Notes: generated from the letters alone by a model not told the origin. 58,048 nt of DNA from an uncultured Flavobacteriales bacterium (GCA_905181585.1 CAJIYG010000008.1:1-58048); one strand, 5' to 3'. Shown: positions 28,934 through 39,146, counted from the stretch's first letter. Numbers and translations are program-made.

Positions 28934-29636
28934 CAAATATTTTTACTGTTATATTTTAATTGCAACAATTGCTTATCCATTGCTGCAAAGTTTTGAAAGT
29001 AAATTGCAGTTTTATAAAAAGTGGAAGAGTTTATTGCCAGCAATATTACTGTGTGTAATTATACATGGCTCAATTGATATTTTATTCACTAGCTTAGGAG
29101 TTTGGAGCTTTAATCCAAATTATATTTTAGGTATAAAAATATTTTATCTTCCCATCGAAGAGTGGCTTTGGTTTATAGTAACTCCATACGCTTGTGTCTT
29201 TATTTATGAGGTCCTAGATTACTTTTTTGAAGACATAAAACCCTTGAAGATTATATTTAAACTTTCATTATTTTTCGGTATTGTACTAATTTTAATCGCT
29301 GCTATTTACTACAACAATTTATACACTTGTTTTTATTTTTGTTTAGCTGCTTTAATCTGCTTTATCGCTTTTTACCTCAAGCCTATATGGTGGGGTAATT
29401 TTATCAGGACTTATCTTGTTTCTTTACTTCCTTTCTTAGTTATGAATGGCCTATTAACGGGAAGCTTTACAGAGAATCCTATTGTTTTATACAATCCTGA
29501 CCATATTATTGGTTATCGAATTTTAAATATTCCCGTTGAAGACACAGTATATAGTTTTGTTATACTTGCTGAGGTTATAGCCTCATATGAGTTTTTAAGA
29601 AAATTATTTAAAAAGCTTTCTATAAAAAATAATTAG
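28917..29636 (+). CDS. crtY: Lycopene cyclase, fused CrtYcd type
   Basis: Membrane cyclase that closes beta-ionone rings on lycopene, 239 residues with several transmembrane segments. It contains the two repeat motifs of the CrtYcd / archaeal type family, LPIEEWLWF and IPVEDTVYSF, each with the PxE(E/D) signature, so it is a fusion of the heterodimeric CrtYc and CrtYd. This is unlike the CrtY of proteobacteria. Last of the carotenoid operon; it overlaps the convergent lspA by 33 bp. Confidence 0.85.
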   Translation: MEILASKYFYCYILIATIAYPLLQSFESKLQFYKKWKSLLPAILLCVIIHGSIDILFTSLGVWSFNPNYILGIKIFYLPIEEWLWFIVTPYACVFIYEVLDYFFEDIKPLKIIFKLSLFFGIVLILIAAIYYNNLYTCFYFCLAALICFIAFYLKPIWWGNFIRTYLVSLLPFLVMNGLLTGSFTENPIVLYNPDHIIGYRILNIPVEDTVYSFVILAEVIASYEFLRKLFKKLSIKNN

Positions 29637-30191
29637 TGTAAATATTCCAACAGATATTCCTGCGTCAGCAATATTAAAAACGGGTCTAAAAAATATAAAG
29701 TGTTGGTCAGCCACTAATGGCGCCCAGCTAGGGAAATGAGTGTTTATAATAGGGAAATAGAACATGTCAACTACCTTTCCCTCCAAAAGCCTGCTATACC
29801 CTCCTTCATCTGGCATAAAACTTGCAATTTTTAAATAGCTGTCATTAAATATAACTCCATAAAAAAGACTGTCAATAATATTTCCTATAGCTCCTCCTAT
29901 TATAAGACCTAATGAAAGTAAGGCTCCGCTAGGAAGTTTTTCTTTTGTTAACTTAAAAACATAACCAATTCCAAAGCTTACGACAATTATTCTAAAAATA
30001 GTTAAAAGGTTTTTCCCAATTTGTCCTCCAAACTCAATCCCAAAAGCCATGCCATTATTCTCCGTGAAATGTATTATAAACCAGTCAAACACCTTGAACT
30101 CTTGACCAAGAAACATATGGGTTTTTATCCAAGTTTTTAAAACTTGATCTAAAATGATTAAAACTAAGGCTGTGCTAATTACTTTTTTCAA
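29604..30191 (-). CDS. lspA: Lipoprotein signal peptidase II
   Basis: Removes signal peptides from prolipoproteins. The 195-residue protein has four hydrophobic segments and the aspartic protease pair: Asp in NIIDSLFYGV and Asp in FNIADAGISVG. ENNGMAFG is the substrate-region motif. It follows the DksA-like gene by 3 bp. Its end overlaps the cyclase gene by 33 bp in the opposite orientation. Confidence 0.93.
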   Translation of the reverse strand: MKKVISTALVLIILDQVLKTWIKTHMFLGQEFKVFDWFIIHFTENNGMAFGIEFGGQIGKNLLTIFRIIVVSFGIGYVFKLTKEKLPSGALLSLGLIIGGAIGNIIDSLFYGVIFNDSYLKIASFMPDEGGYSRLLEGKVVDMFYFPIINTHFPSWAPLVADQHFIFFRPVFNIADAGISVGIFTLIIFYRKLFK

Positions 30192-30194
30192 AGA

Positions 30195-30572
30195 TTATGG
30201 TTGAAGTTTTTTAGCTTCAATGCTAAGAGTTGCGTGAGGTACGAGTATTAATCTTTCTTTTGAAATTAATTTACCAGTAATACGACATACTCCGTAAGAG
30301 TTATTTTCTATTCTAATAAGAGCATTTTTAAGACTTAAAATAAACTTTGCCTGTCTCTCTGCCAGCTTGTTGTTCTCTTCTTTAGAAAGTGTAGAAGAGC
30401 CCTCCTCAAAAGCTTTAAAAGTGGGAGAGGTGTCTTCTGTTCCGTTGTCAGAGTCATTTGCACATGAAGCCCTGAGAATTGTTAAATCCTCCTCAGCACT
30501 TTTTATTTTAGCTAAAATAATTTTTTGAAATTCTTTAAGCTCACTTTTTGTGTATGTTGTTTTTTCTGCCAT
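30195..30572 (-). CDS. DksA/TraR-family protein without a zinc finger
   Basis: A 125-residue protein with a predicted helical hairpin (residues 8-95), then a C-terminal module reading YGVCRITGKLISKERL..VPHATLSIEAK. In canonical DksA this is a four-cysteine zinc finger; here only one Cys remains, as in the Bacteroidota branch I know. Such proteins bind RNA polymerase through its secondary channel and may act with ppGpp. It sits 3 bp after ileS in an ileS-dksA-lspA operon. Confidence 0.85.
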   Translation of the reverse strand: MAEKTTYTKSELKEFQKIILAKIKSAEEDLTILRASCANDSDNGTEDTSPTFKAFEEGSSTLSKEENNKLAERQAKFILSLKNALIRIENNSYGVCRITGKLISKERLILVPHATLSIEAKKLQP

Positions 30573-30575
30573 GTC

Positions 30576-33500
30576 CTAATATTTTTTTATCATAACTTTA
30601 CAGGAGAAGTTTTCTACTAGATCAATATCAACGTAATTTGAGTTTTCGGTTGAGGAATAGATCAAGTCTTCAGCAAGTGTTTCATTACAAATATAACTCA
30701 AATTATTTTTAATCACCTCTTCTATAATATTGTTTTTTATAACATTAATTGAGATTTTGTCTGTTACCTCAAAATTTAAATCTTTTCTTATTCTTTGCAC
30801 TCTATTTACAAACTCTCTAGCTAATCCTTCTTCTTTTAGCTTGTCTGAAATATTAATATCTAACGCTACTGTATAATTTTCTCCCGAGCTAACAGAGTAG
30901 CCGCTAATATCTTCTGAAGAAATCTCAACATCTTCTAAAAAAAGAGTTAGGTTCTCATCTAAAATTATTTTAGAATTTTTCTCTAAATAATTTATTTCAT
31001 CTTCTGACATTAAGTTGATTTTTGCAACAATGGATTTTATCTCTTTTCCAAATTTTGGGCCTAATTTTTTAAAGTTAGGCTTAACTTTTTTGGTTAAAAT
31101 CCCTGAGTCCGAATTAATAAATTCAACCTCTTTAACATTTGTTTCAGATAGAATAATGTTTTTTACCGCCTCTATTTGTCTCTTTACTTCGCTTGAATTA
31201 GTTGAGATTAAAAATTTTGCTAATGGCTGTCTAACTCTAATTTTTTCTTTTTTTCTAATTGACAGTATACTTGATGTTATTTTTTGAGCAAGAGACATTC
31301 TTTTTTCTAAATCAATATTTACATGTGATAAATTAGCTTTGGGAAAATCGGCAAGATGAACAGATTTTTCAGAGTTATTTAAATCTTTATATAGCTTATC
31401 CATAAAAAATGGAGCTATCGGGCTTGAAATTATAGCAATAGTATTTAAACAATCATATACAGTTTTGTAAGCATTTTTTTTGACTTGATTAAACTCTCCT
31501 TTCCAAAACCTTCTTCTGCTAAGCCTAATGTGCCAATTGCTAAGTTTATTTATTACAAAATCCTGTATTAATCTTGCGACTTTTGTTGGCTCATAATCTT
31601 CATAACTTTTCTCTACCTCAACAACTAAAGTGTTAAGCTCCGAAATTATCCATTGATCAATTTCTTCTCTTGAAGTTACCTCTACTGATGCTGTAGGTGT
31701 GTGTTTAAAATTATCAATATTTGCATAAAGAGCAAAGAAGGAATAGGTATTGTAGAGGGTCCCGAAAAATTTTCTTTGGACTTCAATAATTCCAGACTCA
31801 TCAAACTTGAGATTATCCCAAGGCTGAGCGTTTGCAATCATATACCATCTGGTTGCATCTGCCCCATGTTGATCTATAGTGGTAAATGGGTCAACCGCAT
31901 TACCTAATCTTTTTGACATTTTATTGCCATTTTTGTCTAATACTAATCCATTTGAAACAACATTTTTATATGCTACAGAGTCAAAAACAAGAGTTGATAT
32001 TGCGTGTAAGGTAAAAAACCAACCTCTTGTTTGGTCAACACCTTCTGCAATAAAATCAGCAGGAAAATTCTTTTTTAGTAAATCCTTATTTTCAAAAGGG
32101 TAGTGAATTTGGGCATAAGGCATTGCTCCTGAATCAAACCATACATCAATTAAATCAATTTCGCGGAACATTACTTTACCAGATTTAGAAACTAATTTAA
32201 TGTCATCTACATACGGTCTGTGCAGATCAAATTTATCATAGTTTTCCTTGGAAAAATCATTTACAATAAAATCTTTTAATGGGTTTTCTTTCATAATGCC
32301 CGCATTAATAGAGCGTGTAATTTCAGATTTCAGCTCTTCCACTGAGCCAATACAAATTTCTTCAATACCGTCAGAAGTTCTCCAAATAGGAATTGGTATT
32401 CCCCAAAATCTAGATCTAGAAAGATTCCAGTCAACAAGGTTCTCAAGCCAGTTTCCAAATCTACCCTCACCGGTAGATTTTGGCTTCCAGTTTATAGTTT
32501 TATTTAACTCTATCATTCTATCTTTATACTCTGTTGTTTTAATAAACCAGCTATCTAATGGATAGTATAATATAGGTTTATCTGTTCTCCAACAATGAGG
32601 GTAGGAATGCTCGTACTTTTCAGATTTAAATAATTTATTTTCATTTTTAAGTTTAACACAGATTTGAACATCTACAGAGAGCTTTGGTTTTTCCTCATCT
32701 TCTAAATAAAATTCATCTTTGACGTATTGGCCCGCAAAGTCTGTTACACAATCTAAAAATTTGCCTTGCTCATTTACAAGCGTTAAGGTGCCTATTTTGT
32801 TTTGTTTTGCCACTAAGTTATCATCAGAACCAAAGCTTGGAGCCAAATGAACAATACCAGTTCCGTCTTCAGTTGTAACAAAATCTGCGAGTATAACTTT
32901 AAAAGCATCTCCATCTTCTGGTTTAGCATAATTTAATAGTTGTTCGTATCTCAGACCTTCAAGCTTTTCTCCTTTAAACTCATTTACTATCCTAAATGGT
33001 AATTCTTTATCTCCAGCTTTATAATCTTTAAACTCAAGCTTTAAATTATTTTTTTTAAAATATTTATCAGAAAGTTCTTTAGCTACTATAACAGAAATTA
33101 GCTCCCCTGTGTACTGGTTTACAGTTTCAATTAGTTGATAAATTATTTTTTTTCCTACACCTAAAGCTGTATTTGAGGGCAGAGTCCAAGGTGTTGTGGT
33201 CCAGGCAATAAAATAAATTTTATTTGAAGTTTTTGAAAAAAGAAATTCACTAAAATTATTTTTAATTATTTCAAATTGGGCAACTGCGGAAGTATCTTTT
33301 ACGTTTTTATAACATCCTGGCTGATTTAATTCATGAGTACTAAGTCCAGTTCCTGCTTTTGGTGAAAATGGCTGCACAGTAAAGCCTTTGTATAAAAGTT
33401 TTTTTGAATGTAATTCTTTAATTAGCCACCAAACACTTTCTATATATTTATTGTCATAAGTTATATAAGGAGACTTCATGTCTACCCAATACCCCATTTT

Positions 33501-33911
33501 ACTTGTTATATCCTCCCAAAGACCCTGGTATTTCATAACATTTTTACGACAAGCGTTGTTATAGTCCTCTATAGATATGGTTGTTCCAATATCTTCTTTA
33601 GTGATATTTAATTCTTTTTCTACACCTAATTCAACCGGCAGACCATGCGTGTCCCAACCTGCTTTTCGGTCAACATGAAACCCTTGAAGAGTTTTGTATC
33701 TACAAAATAAATCTTTGATTGTTCGAGCTATAACGTGGTGGATCCCAGGCATACCGTTTGCGGATGGTGGGCCTTCGTAGAAGGTAAATTTTGAATTATC
33801 TTTTCTTAAATTTAGACTTTGGATAAAGACATCATCCTTCTTCCAGGCATCCAGTACTTCTTTATGAATTTGAGCAAGGTTTAAACTTTTGTATTCTTTA
33901 AAGTAACTCAT
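30576..33911 (-). CDS. ileS: Isoleucyl-tRNA synthetase
   Basis: Charges tRNA-Ile, 1111 residues, the longer form with an extended C-terminal region. The HIGH-type motif reads GMPGIHHVIA (residues 53-62), an editing domain follows (around residues 200-430), and KMSKRLGN is the KMSKS loop. WDTHGLPVE and DVWFDSGAMPYAQ fit the class I family. It leads the operon; its promoter box lies 21 nt upstream. Confidence 0.96.
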   Translation of the reverse strand: MSYFKEYKSLNLAQIHKEVLDAWKKDDVFIQSLNLRKDNSKFTFYEGPPSANGMPGIHHVIARTIKDLFCRYKTLQGFHVDRKAGWDTHGLPVELGVEKELNITKEDIGTTISIEDYNNACRKNVMKYQGLWEDITSKMGYWVDMKSPYITYDNKYIESVWWLIKELHSKKLLYKGFTVQPFSPKAGTGLSTHELNQPGCYKNVKDTSAVAQFEIIKNNFSEFLFSKTSNKIYFIAWTTTPWTLPSNTALGVGKKIIYQLIETVNQYTGELISVIVAKELSDKYFKKNNLKLEFKDYKAGDKELPFRIVNEFKGEKLEGLRYEQLLNYAKPEDGDAFKVILADFVTTEDGTGIVHLAPSFGSDDNLVAKQNKIGTLTLVNEQGKFLDCVTDFAGQYVKDEFYLEDEEKPKLSVDVQICVKLKNENKLFKSEKYEHSYPHCWRTDKPILYYPLDSWFIKTTEYKDRMIELNKTINWKPKSTGEGRFGNWLENLVDWNLSRSRFWGIPIPIWRTSDGIEEICIGSVEELKSEITRSINAGIMKENPLKDFIVNDFSKENYDKFDLHRPYVDDIKLVSKSGKVMFREIDLIDVWFDSGAMPYAQIHYPFENKDLLKKNFPADFIAEGVDQTRGWFFTLHAISTLVFDSVAYKNVVSNGLVLDKNGNKMSKRLGNAVDPFTTIDQHGADATRWYMIANAQPWDNLKFDESGIIEVQRKFFGTLYNTYSFFALYANIDNFKHTPTASVEVTSREEIDQWIISELNTLVVEVEKSYEDYEPTKVARLIQDFVINKLSNWHIRLSRRRFWKGEFNQVKKNAYKTVYDCLNTIAIISSPIAPFFMDKLYKDLNNSEKSVHLADFPKANLSHVNIDLEKRMSLAQKITSSILSIRKKEKIRVRQPLAKFLISTNSSEVKRQIEAVKNIILSETNVKEVEFINSDSGILTKKVKPNFKKLGPKFGKEIKSIVAKINLMSEDEINYLEKNSKIILDENLTLFLEDVEISSEDISGYSVSSGENYTVALDINISDKLKEEGLAREFVNRVQRIRKDLNFEVTDKISINVIKNNIIEEVIKNNLSYICNETLAEDLIYSSTENSNYVDIDLVENFSCKVMIKKY

Positions 33912-33932
33912 GTTTTTTTAGGCTATATCGTG

Positions 33933-33940
33933 CAAATATA
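33933..33940 (-). promoter_or_regulatory. Probable -7 promoter element for the ileS operon
   Basis: TATATTTG on the minus strand fits TAnnTTTG, 21 nt before the ileS ATG. Confidence 0.45.
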
Positions 33941-33977
33941 AGTTTTGCTATTAAGATAGGCAATCATTAAAATTGAA

Positions 33978-35744
33978 TTATTGTGTAATAAAATTTATTT
34001 TACTGCTACCGTCACTGTATATATAAATTAGTGGCTGATTATATAGCTCTGTAGCAGGTCTTCCAAGGATGTCAGTTATACTAATTAGTTTTTTAGCTGA
34101 TACTTCAGTTGACTCTAAAGTATTAGAAAGAATGGAGTAGCTATAAAACTCATACTCTGCTCTTTCAGGGCTTAATTTAATAGCCTGCCCGTTATCTGCT
34201 TTAATATAAAACTTAACTTGATTGCCTGAATTAAAAGGTAGTAAGCATGAGTAAATCCCATCATTTGCTAACACATCACCATTGCTACCGCTATCGTTCA
34301 TATTAAAAGATTGAAATTTAGAATTATAAGAACTTGTTGTTGCCATTAAACTGACAGAGCTAGTATTTAAAGCGGAAACACTTACTACATTATTTGCAAC
34401 ATTTACTGAGAATAACTCAGGTGGTGTTATAGAAACCTCAGGATGATTTGTTAAATATGGTATACGATATCTTAACGAGGACATTATTCCCCCAAAGCCA
34501 TATCCTCCCCATGGAGCAAATGAAATATCATCTTCTACATTAGAATAAAAATCATTTAAAGAAAAAAGTTTGTTAGGGTCAGATGCCACACCAGATGCTG
34601 CAAGGGACTGAATATTATTGACCTGACTTCTTATATTGTTTGTGTCTAATTCATTTATAATTGTTCTCAAATGGGCTGTATATTGTTTCCTGTAATCCTC
34701 ATTATTAAATAAAACATATGTTAAGGGTCTATTTAATGACTGATCTTCTCCGTAATAAGGGTCAAATTGTTGAGGGTGACTAGGTCCTTGGGGAGTAAAA
34801 TAATCCCACCCTAGTAATGCGTTTATAAAACTTTGGCTTAAATCCCATGGCAGCATTTGAAACAAACCATCCTCTGCTTTATATAAGTAATAATTATGGA
34901 CATAATACCCATTATATGAATCATAATTAGCAATTACAGTGTTAACTGCAAAAGCCCATAAAACTCTATCAATATTTAGTACTGAATCGAGCTGTCCAGG
35001 ATTAAACCTTAAGGTATAAATAAGATCTGTTAAATCTTCCCAACCATAATCTGACTTTAGATTGTAGCTACTGTAATAATTTGTACTGTCAGCTGTTCCA
35101 TACCAATTTAAGCTAGGCTCCCCACCAATAGGAGTTCCTGTTGTATCACAAAACATTCCGCTTCCATCACACTTAAACAGCGCTCCATTGTTTTCATTAA
35201 AATGTTTTTTTAGAAATTGTTTATTAATTGATTCAGTGTTAACATACATTCCTAAATAATTTCCTTGAACATGAAGCCGTGTTAAATTCACTTCAACAGT
35301 TGGTAGGTATTTTTTATATATTTTTGAGGCAATATATTCTTTTGCAAAAGTTGCGTCCATCCATGCATTAGCAAGCTTCATTTTTTTATAGTCAAGAAAC
35401 TTTTGTCCAGAAATCCAATAATTCATATCAATATTGTAAGGAACTTTTGGAACACCATTGTCATTAGGAATGCAGAAAGTAGAATTACCTTTATATCTAA
35501 CACCAGCACTATCATGAGAAATTCCATTGCAAGAAACAGTTGCAGGAATTCTGAACGAAGGGTTGGTGAAAAAAGAATTTTGAAGTATAGTGTGATAATT
35601 TGGGTCTTCAAATTCTATAAAGATATCTCTAATTGAATCTTTATCATATAACCCCCCAGAAGGATCATAAAGTTGTTGAGGGTCAAAAATACTTTGTGAA
35701 AAGCAAAGAAAAGGAATAAAGAAAAATAAAAAGATAAGTCGCAT
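33978..35744 (-). CDS. Secreted CotH-kinase family protein with T9SS-like C-terminus
   Basis: A 588-residue exported protein. The signal peptide ends near residue 17 (FLCFSQ). Residues about 30-430 form a CotH domain (the CotH family contains secreted atypical kinases): RYKGNSTF, then NTVIANYDSYNGYYVHNYYLY and MLPWDLSQSF. The last 45 residues (KKLISITDILGRPATELYNQP, ending in IYSDGSSKINF) resemble a type A C-terminal signal for type IX secretion. It lies 10 bp after a larger CotH protein in the same operon. Substrate unknown. Confidence 0.8.
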   Translation of the reverse strand: MRLIFLFFFIPFLCFSQSIFDPQQLYDPSGGLYDKDSIRDIFIEFEDPNYHTILQNSFFTNPSFRIPATVSCNGISHDSAGVRYKGNSTFCIPNDNGVPKVPYNIDMNYWISGQKFLDYKKMKLANAWMDATFAKEYIASKIYKKYLPTVEVNLTRLHVQGNYLGMYVNTESINKQFLKKHFNENNGALFKCDGSGMFCDTTGTPIGGEPSLNWYGTADSTNYYSSYNLKSDYGWEDLTDLIYTLRFNPGQLDSVLNIDRVLWAFAVNTVIANYDSYNGYYVHNYYLYKAEDGLFQMLPWDLSQSFINALLGWDYFTPQGPSHPQQFDPYYGEDQSLNRPLTYVLFNNEDYRKQYTAHLRTIINELDTNNIRSQVNNIQSLAASGVASDPNKLFSLNDFYSNVEDDISFAPWGGYGFGGIMSSLRYRIPYLTNHPEVSITPPELFSVNVANNVVSVSALNTSSVSLMATTSSYNSKFQSFNMNDSGSNGDVLANDGIYSCLLPFNSGNQVKFYIKADNGQAIKLSPERAEYEFYSYSILSNTLESTEVSAKKLISITDILGRPATELYNQPLIYIYSDGSSKINFITQ

Positions 35745-35754
35745 AATACGTTTC

Positions 35755-38700
35755 CTATCTTATTAAATTAATGAATCCATTCTCATGATGTTTCCAGCCG
35801 TCAAAGTCTTGGAAATAAAGTTCATAAACATATGTACCGCCAGGAAGAGCAAAGTCTTTGACATGGTGTCTTCCATCCCAACCATTATCAGTACTTAATT
35901 CATTGATATTTTCTGATGAAAAAACTACTTCATTATATCTATTATAGATATTTATTATAAAAGTTTCTTCTCTAATTCCATGATATCTGATTTGAAATTT
36001 GTCGTTTGTATCATCTGAATCAGGCGTGAAAGAGTTTGGTATATAAAACCAAAAGTCATCTCGAACTGTAACAATTTTATATGTTGAGTCAGAACAACCA
36101 AAAACATCTCTAACCAAAAGATTAATTTGATAGCTAGCAATAGAATCACTGTAGGTGTGAAATGGACTTGAAGCATTACTAACAGAAGAGTTGTCTCCAA
36201 AATTCCAAAGCCAACTATTTATATTGCCTGTTGACATGTCAATCATTTTTGTAGATGTATATAAAATAGTCATTGTGTCTGGTTCAGGAATAAATTCTGC
36301 ATTAGGAGCTTCCACCACAGTAATAAACGCTTGACCACTTAAATTACCAACCTCAACAGCATCTGAAAAACTAACAAGGTCATATGTGCCAGCAATATTT
36401 GTACTTATATAGTAAGGGGTATAATTTGTTGTGATTGGATTCTGAACTACACCATTGAGAGAGTATTCAAAGGTAAATGGAGGAATACCTCCAAGATCAA
36501 CTTGAATATTTGAAATGTTTTCTGTATTTGAACATATGGTATCATTACCACTTATAAAAGCTGTAATTGTTGGTAATAAATACATTTGTAAAACTATAGT
36601 ATCATGATGATCTGCATCAAAAAAGCTGTTTTCAGTTGTTGCGTTAGGCAGTAAAATAACACTATCACTCGTCCATGTGCTAAACCCATATAAAGGATCA
36701 ATGCTTGGAATTAAGTTTACTGTTTCACCTAAAATGTAATTAACTGATTGGGGAAAAGTATTAATCAGTTGACCATTTGCTGTTACACTAGTATTAGTTC
36801 CTGCTGGCTGAATATCAAAAACAATATCTCTAGTTGGAGTTGGTGGTATAAAATTTGCTCTAATCGTTATATTTCCCTGAATATTTACTACTAAAGTATC
36901 CACATATGGATCATAAACATATGAACCAGCCGGTAAGATCTCCCAGTTTTGAAATGTTCCACTTTTTACTTCAAACGGGAGATTCACGCCACCAAAGCGT
37001 TGATCAATAAAAGGAGTATTTAAATTATTAATAATATTACCATCACTCATTTCAATTTCTCCAATTCCAATTATTTCTACAGAAACATTGTGTGGACCAG
37101 AAAGTTGTGTGTAACAAGGGACAAATCCTGTATTCATAGAATCACATCTAGCTAGAATAAAATTTCTTAAGTCCTGAACATTTCCCAGCCAATCATTATA
37201 AGTTCCTCCGCCCCAACGATTAATTTGTCTAGGCATTTCTGGGTTAATTATAGCAATCATGCTATCAAGAAGACCAACCATACTTGCGCATGACAAAGGG
37301 CCATTTGCAAGATCTTGCCATCTATTTATATAATCATCAAAAAAATCAGGATTAGTTAATAAAGCATTCCAAATAGGAACATGGCCTTGGCCTCCAGGAT
37401 CATTTAAACTGCTTGGATCACAAGGGTCTGCGGTAGGAGAAGTGCTTGGTACACCAGTATAGTTTATGTAATGATCAAAAGTAGCATCCATATCCCAAAG
37501 CGCATATCGCCATTTCTTTTTATCACCATTGATATCTAAACCTCTCCACCATGCAGTGTTCCAATTTAGCCAGTCTGAAGCTACAACATATGAGTTAAGA
37601 AGAAAATAGTCAATAATACTTCCTGTATTATATATTCCTTTAACATAGTCATAATTGGCCTGCACTGTCATTGGGTTGGTTGTAATATAATTTTTTAAAG
37701 CATCCCAATCTGATTGAGCCTGAGGTCCACCATATTCTGACCAGGTTGCCCCCCATGTTTTTAAGAACTGTAAATCATTTTTTGATTGATCATAGTAATG
37801 GTCTGTAAAATCATGATCATCAACCTTTTCTCTGATGTCATAAACTCCCCAATATTCTCCATTAAGATACACAATACAAGGAGCGTAAGATCTTTCGTCC
37901 ATTCTTAAATCTGCTAGTTGAGAGAGGTGATGAACATATTGATCTCTGATATGAGCACCATCTTCAAAAGAAAAGTTGTCATTTGCTGCTGCCTTAACTA
38001 TCAATCTTTGAAAGGAATCACGGTTTTTCGTTTCGAATATTTTATCATTAACTGCGTAGTTATATCCAAATTGATCACGCATTATAAAATCAAATCCTCT
38101 TTGATCATAAGCCCATGAATCATTACCATGCTTATTATATTCTCCTGTTCCTTTGTCTAAAAGATTACCATTGCTATCAAAGTACTCTACTGTACCTTGA
38201 GGCTCTAAATTCCAACTTCCAGCCAATAAATCACCTAAATCAGTACCAGCAATTGATAGTATAGAGACTGTGTGAGTGTCATTAATAAAATAAGTATTGT
38301 ACTCTAAAAAACTCCTCGGTATATTTGGGTTAGAGCTGTAAGCAACAGCTTTTAAAACAGTTGTTGATGTAATATTTACTGGACTGTTATAAATTAAAGA
38401 TGTATTGTCGGGAAGACTTCCGTCAACTGTATAATAAATTGTAATATTTGGATCAGGAGAGTTTATTGCTACATCAATACCTGCACTATAGTACCCGGAC
38501 GGTTGAGAAAAAGCTGGAGTAGTTGCATATTCTAATAATGCCCCGTTATTATTTGTTCCAGGACTAGACGTTGTTGTAAAGACACTCCAGTTTGTCCCTC
38601 CATTTACATCTCTACCTCTAGAGTGGGTTTTTTGATGAGGAACAACAGTTATTGAGTCAATAATATTTGAACTAGGATCAGAAATAACAAATACTTCATT

Positions 38701-39039
38701 TCCTTTTGTTTGGGTAATTTTAAAATTTGTGTGAGCAATTCCTCCAATGAGTTCGTCTCTTCCAGAACAATATATTAGCGCAGTAGTGTTAGCGCCTAAA
38801 ATAAATGAGGCAGGAAACTGCCATTTTGTTAAATTTGAGGCTTTGTCAGATAAATACCAGCCATCTAAGTCAATTGAGTTTGACGAGTTATTATATATTT
38901 CAATCCAATCATGATATTCCCCATAATTATCTTGAAAACTATCATAGTTTGCTGCAGAAAACTCATTTATTACAATTTGACCAAATAAAGTAGAGGAAAA
39001 AATAATTGTAAAAAATAAGAGATTAAACTTTTTCATCAT
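35755..39039 (-). CDS. Large secreted multidomain CotH protein (LTD, CHB_HEX, CotH, PKD, CHU_C)
   Basis: A 1094-residue exported protein read in order: signal peptide (about 1-20); lamin-tail domain (22-135, VINEFSA, DWIEIYNNSS, IDLDGWYLSD); chitobiase C-terminal-like domain (165-245, YYTVDGSLPDNTS); CotH kinase-like domain (250-580, FLLNSYVVASDWLNWNTAWW and YALWDMDATFDHY); a long beta-rich stretch; a PKD domain (about 914-994, WLWNFGDNSSVS); and a CHU_C gliding-motility-associated C-terminus (995-1094, IPNSFTPDSDDTNDKF) that directs type IX secretion. It is probably exported to the surface or medium. Its biochemical activity is unknown. Confidence 0.82.
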   Translation of the reverse strand: MMKKFNLLFFTIIFSSTLFGQIVINEFSAANYDSFQDNYGEYHDWIEIYNNSSNSIDLDGWYLSDKASNLTKWQFPASFILGANTTALIYCSGRDELIGGIAHTNFKITQTKGNEVFVISDPSSNIIDSITVVPHQKTHSRGRDVNGGTNWSVFTTTSSPGTNNNGALLEYATTPAFSQPSGYYSAGIDVAINSPDPNITIYYTVDGSLPDNTSLIYNSPVNITSTTVLKAVAYSSNPNIPRSFLEYNTYFINDTHTVSILSIAGTDLGDLLAGSWNLEPQGTVEYFDSNGNLLDKGTGEYNKHGNDSWAYDQRGFDFIMRDQFGYNYAVNDKIFETKNRDSFQRLIVKAAANDNFSFEDGAHIRDQYVHHLSQLADLRMDERSYAPCIVYLNGEYWGVYDIREKVDDHDFTDHYYDQSKNDLQFLKTWGATWSEYGGPQAQSDWDALKNYITTNPMTVQANYDYVKGIYNTGSIIDYFLLNSYVVASDWLNWNTAWWRGLDINGDKKKWRYALWDMDATFDHYINYTGVPSTSPTADPCDPSSLNDPGGQGHVPIWNALLTNPDFFDDYINRWQDLANGPLSCASMVGLLDSMIAIINPEMPRQINRWGGGTYNDWLGNVQDLRNFILARCDSMNTGFVPCYTQLSGPHNVSVEIIGIGEIEMSDGNIINNLNTPFIDQRFGGVNLPFEVKSGTFQNWEILPAGSYVYDPYVDTLVVNIQGNITIRANFIPPTPTRDIVFDIQPAGTNTSVTANGQLINTFPQSVNYILGETVNLIPSIDPLYGFSTWTSDSVILLPNATTENSFFDADHHDTIVLQMYLLPTITAFISGNDTICSNTENISNIQVDLGGIPPFTFEYSLNGVVQNPITTNYTPYYISTNIAGTYDLVSFSDAVEVGNLSGQAFITVVEAPNAEFIPEPDTMTILYTSTKMIDMSTGNINSWLWNFGDNSSVSNASSPFHTYSDSIASYQINLLVRDVFGCSDSTYKIVTVRDDFWFYIPNSFTPDSDDTNDKFQIRYHGIREETFIINIYNRYNEVVFSSENINELSTDNGWDGRHHVKDFALPGGTYVYELYFQDFDGWKHHENGFINLIR

Positions 39040-39067
39040 GAAATCATTAGATTTTAATTAATTATTA

Positions 39068-39075
39068 CAAAGATA
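39068..39075 (-). promoter_or_regulatory. Probable -7 promoter element for the CotH pair
   Basis: TATCTTTG on the minus strand fits TAnnTTTG, 28 nt before the first of two adjacent ATG codons of the larger CotH gene. Confidence 0.45.
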
Positions 39076-39138
39076 AACAATATTTAACATTAAAAAATTT
39101 GACATAAAACTTTCTTAGTATTATTGCAAGGCATTTTC

Positions 39139-39146
39139 TACTTTTG
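39139..39146 (+). promoter_or_regulatory. Probable -7 promoter element for the decarboxylase operon
   Basis: TACTTTTG fits TAnnTTTG, 27 nt before the decarboxylase ATG. Confidence 0.4.
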
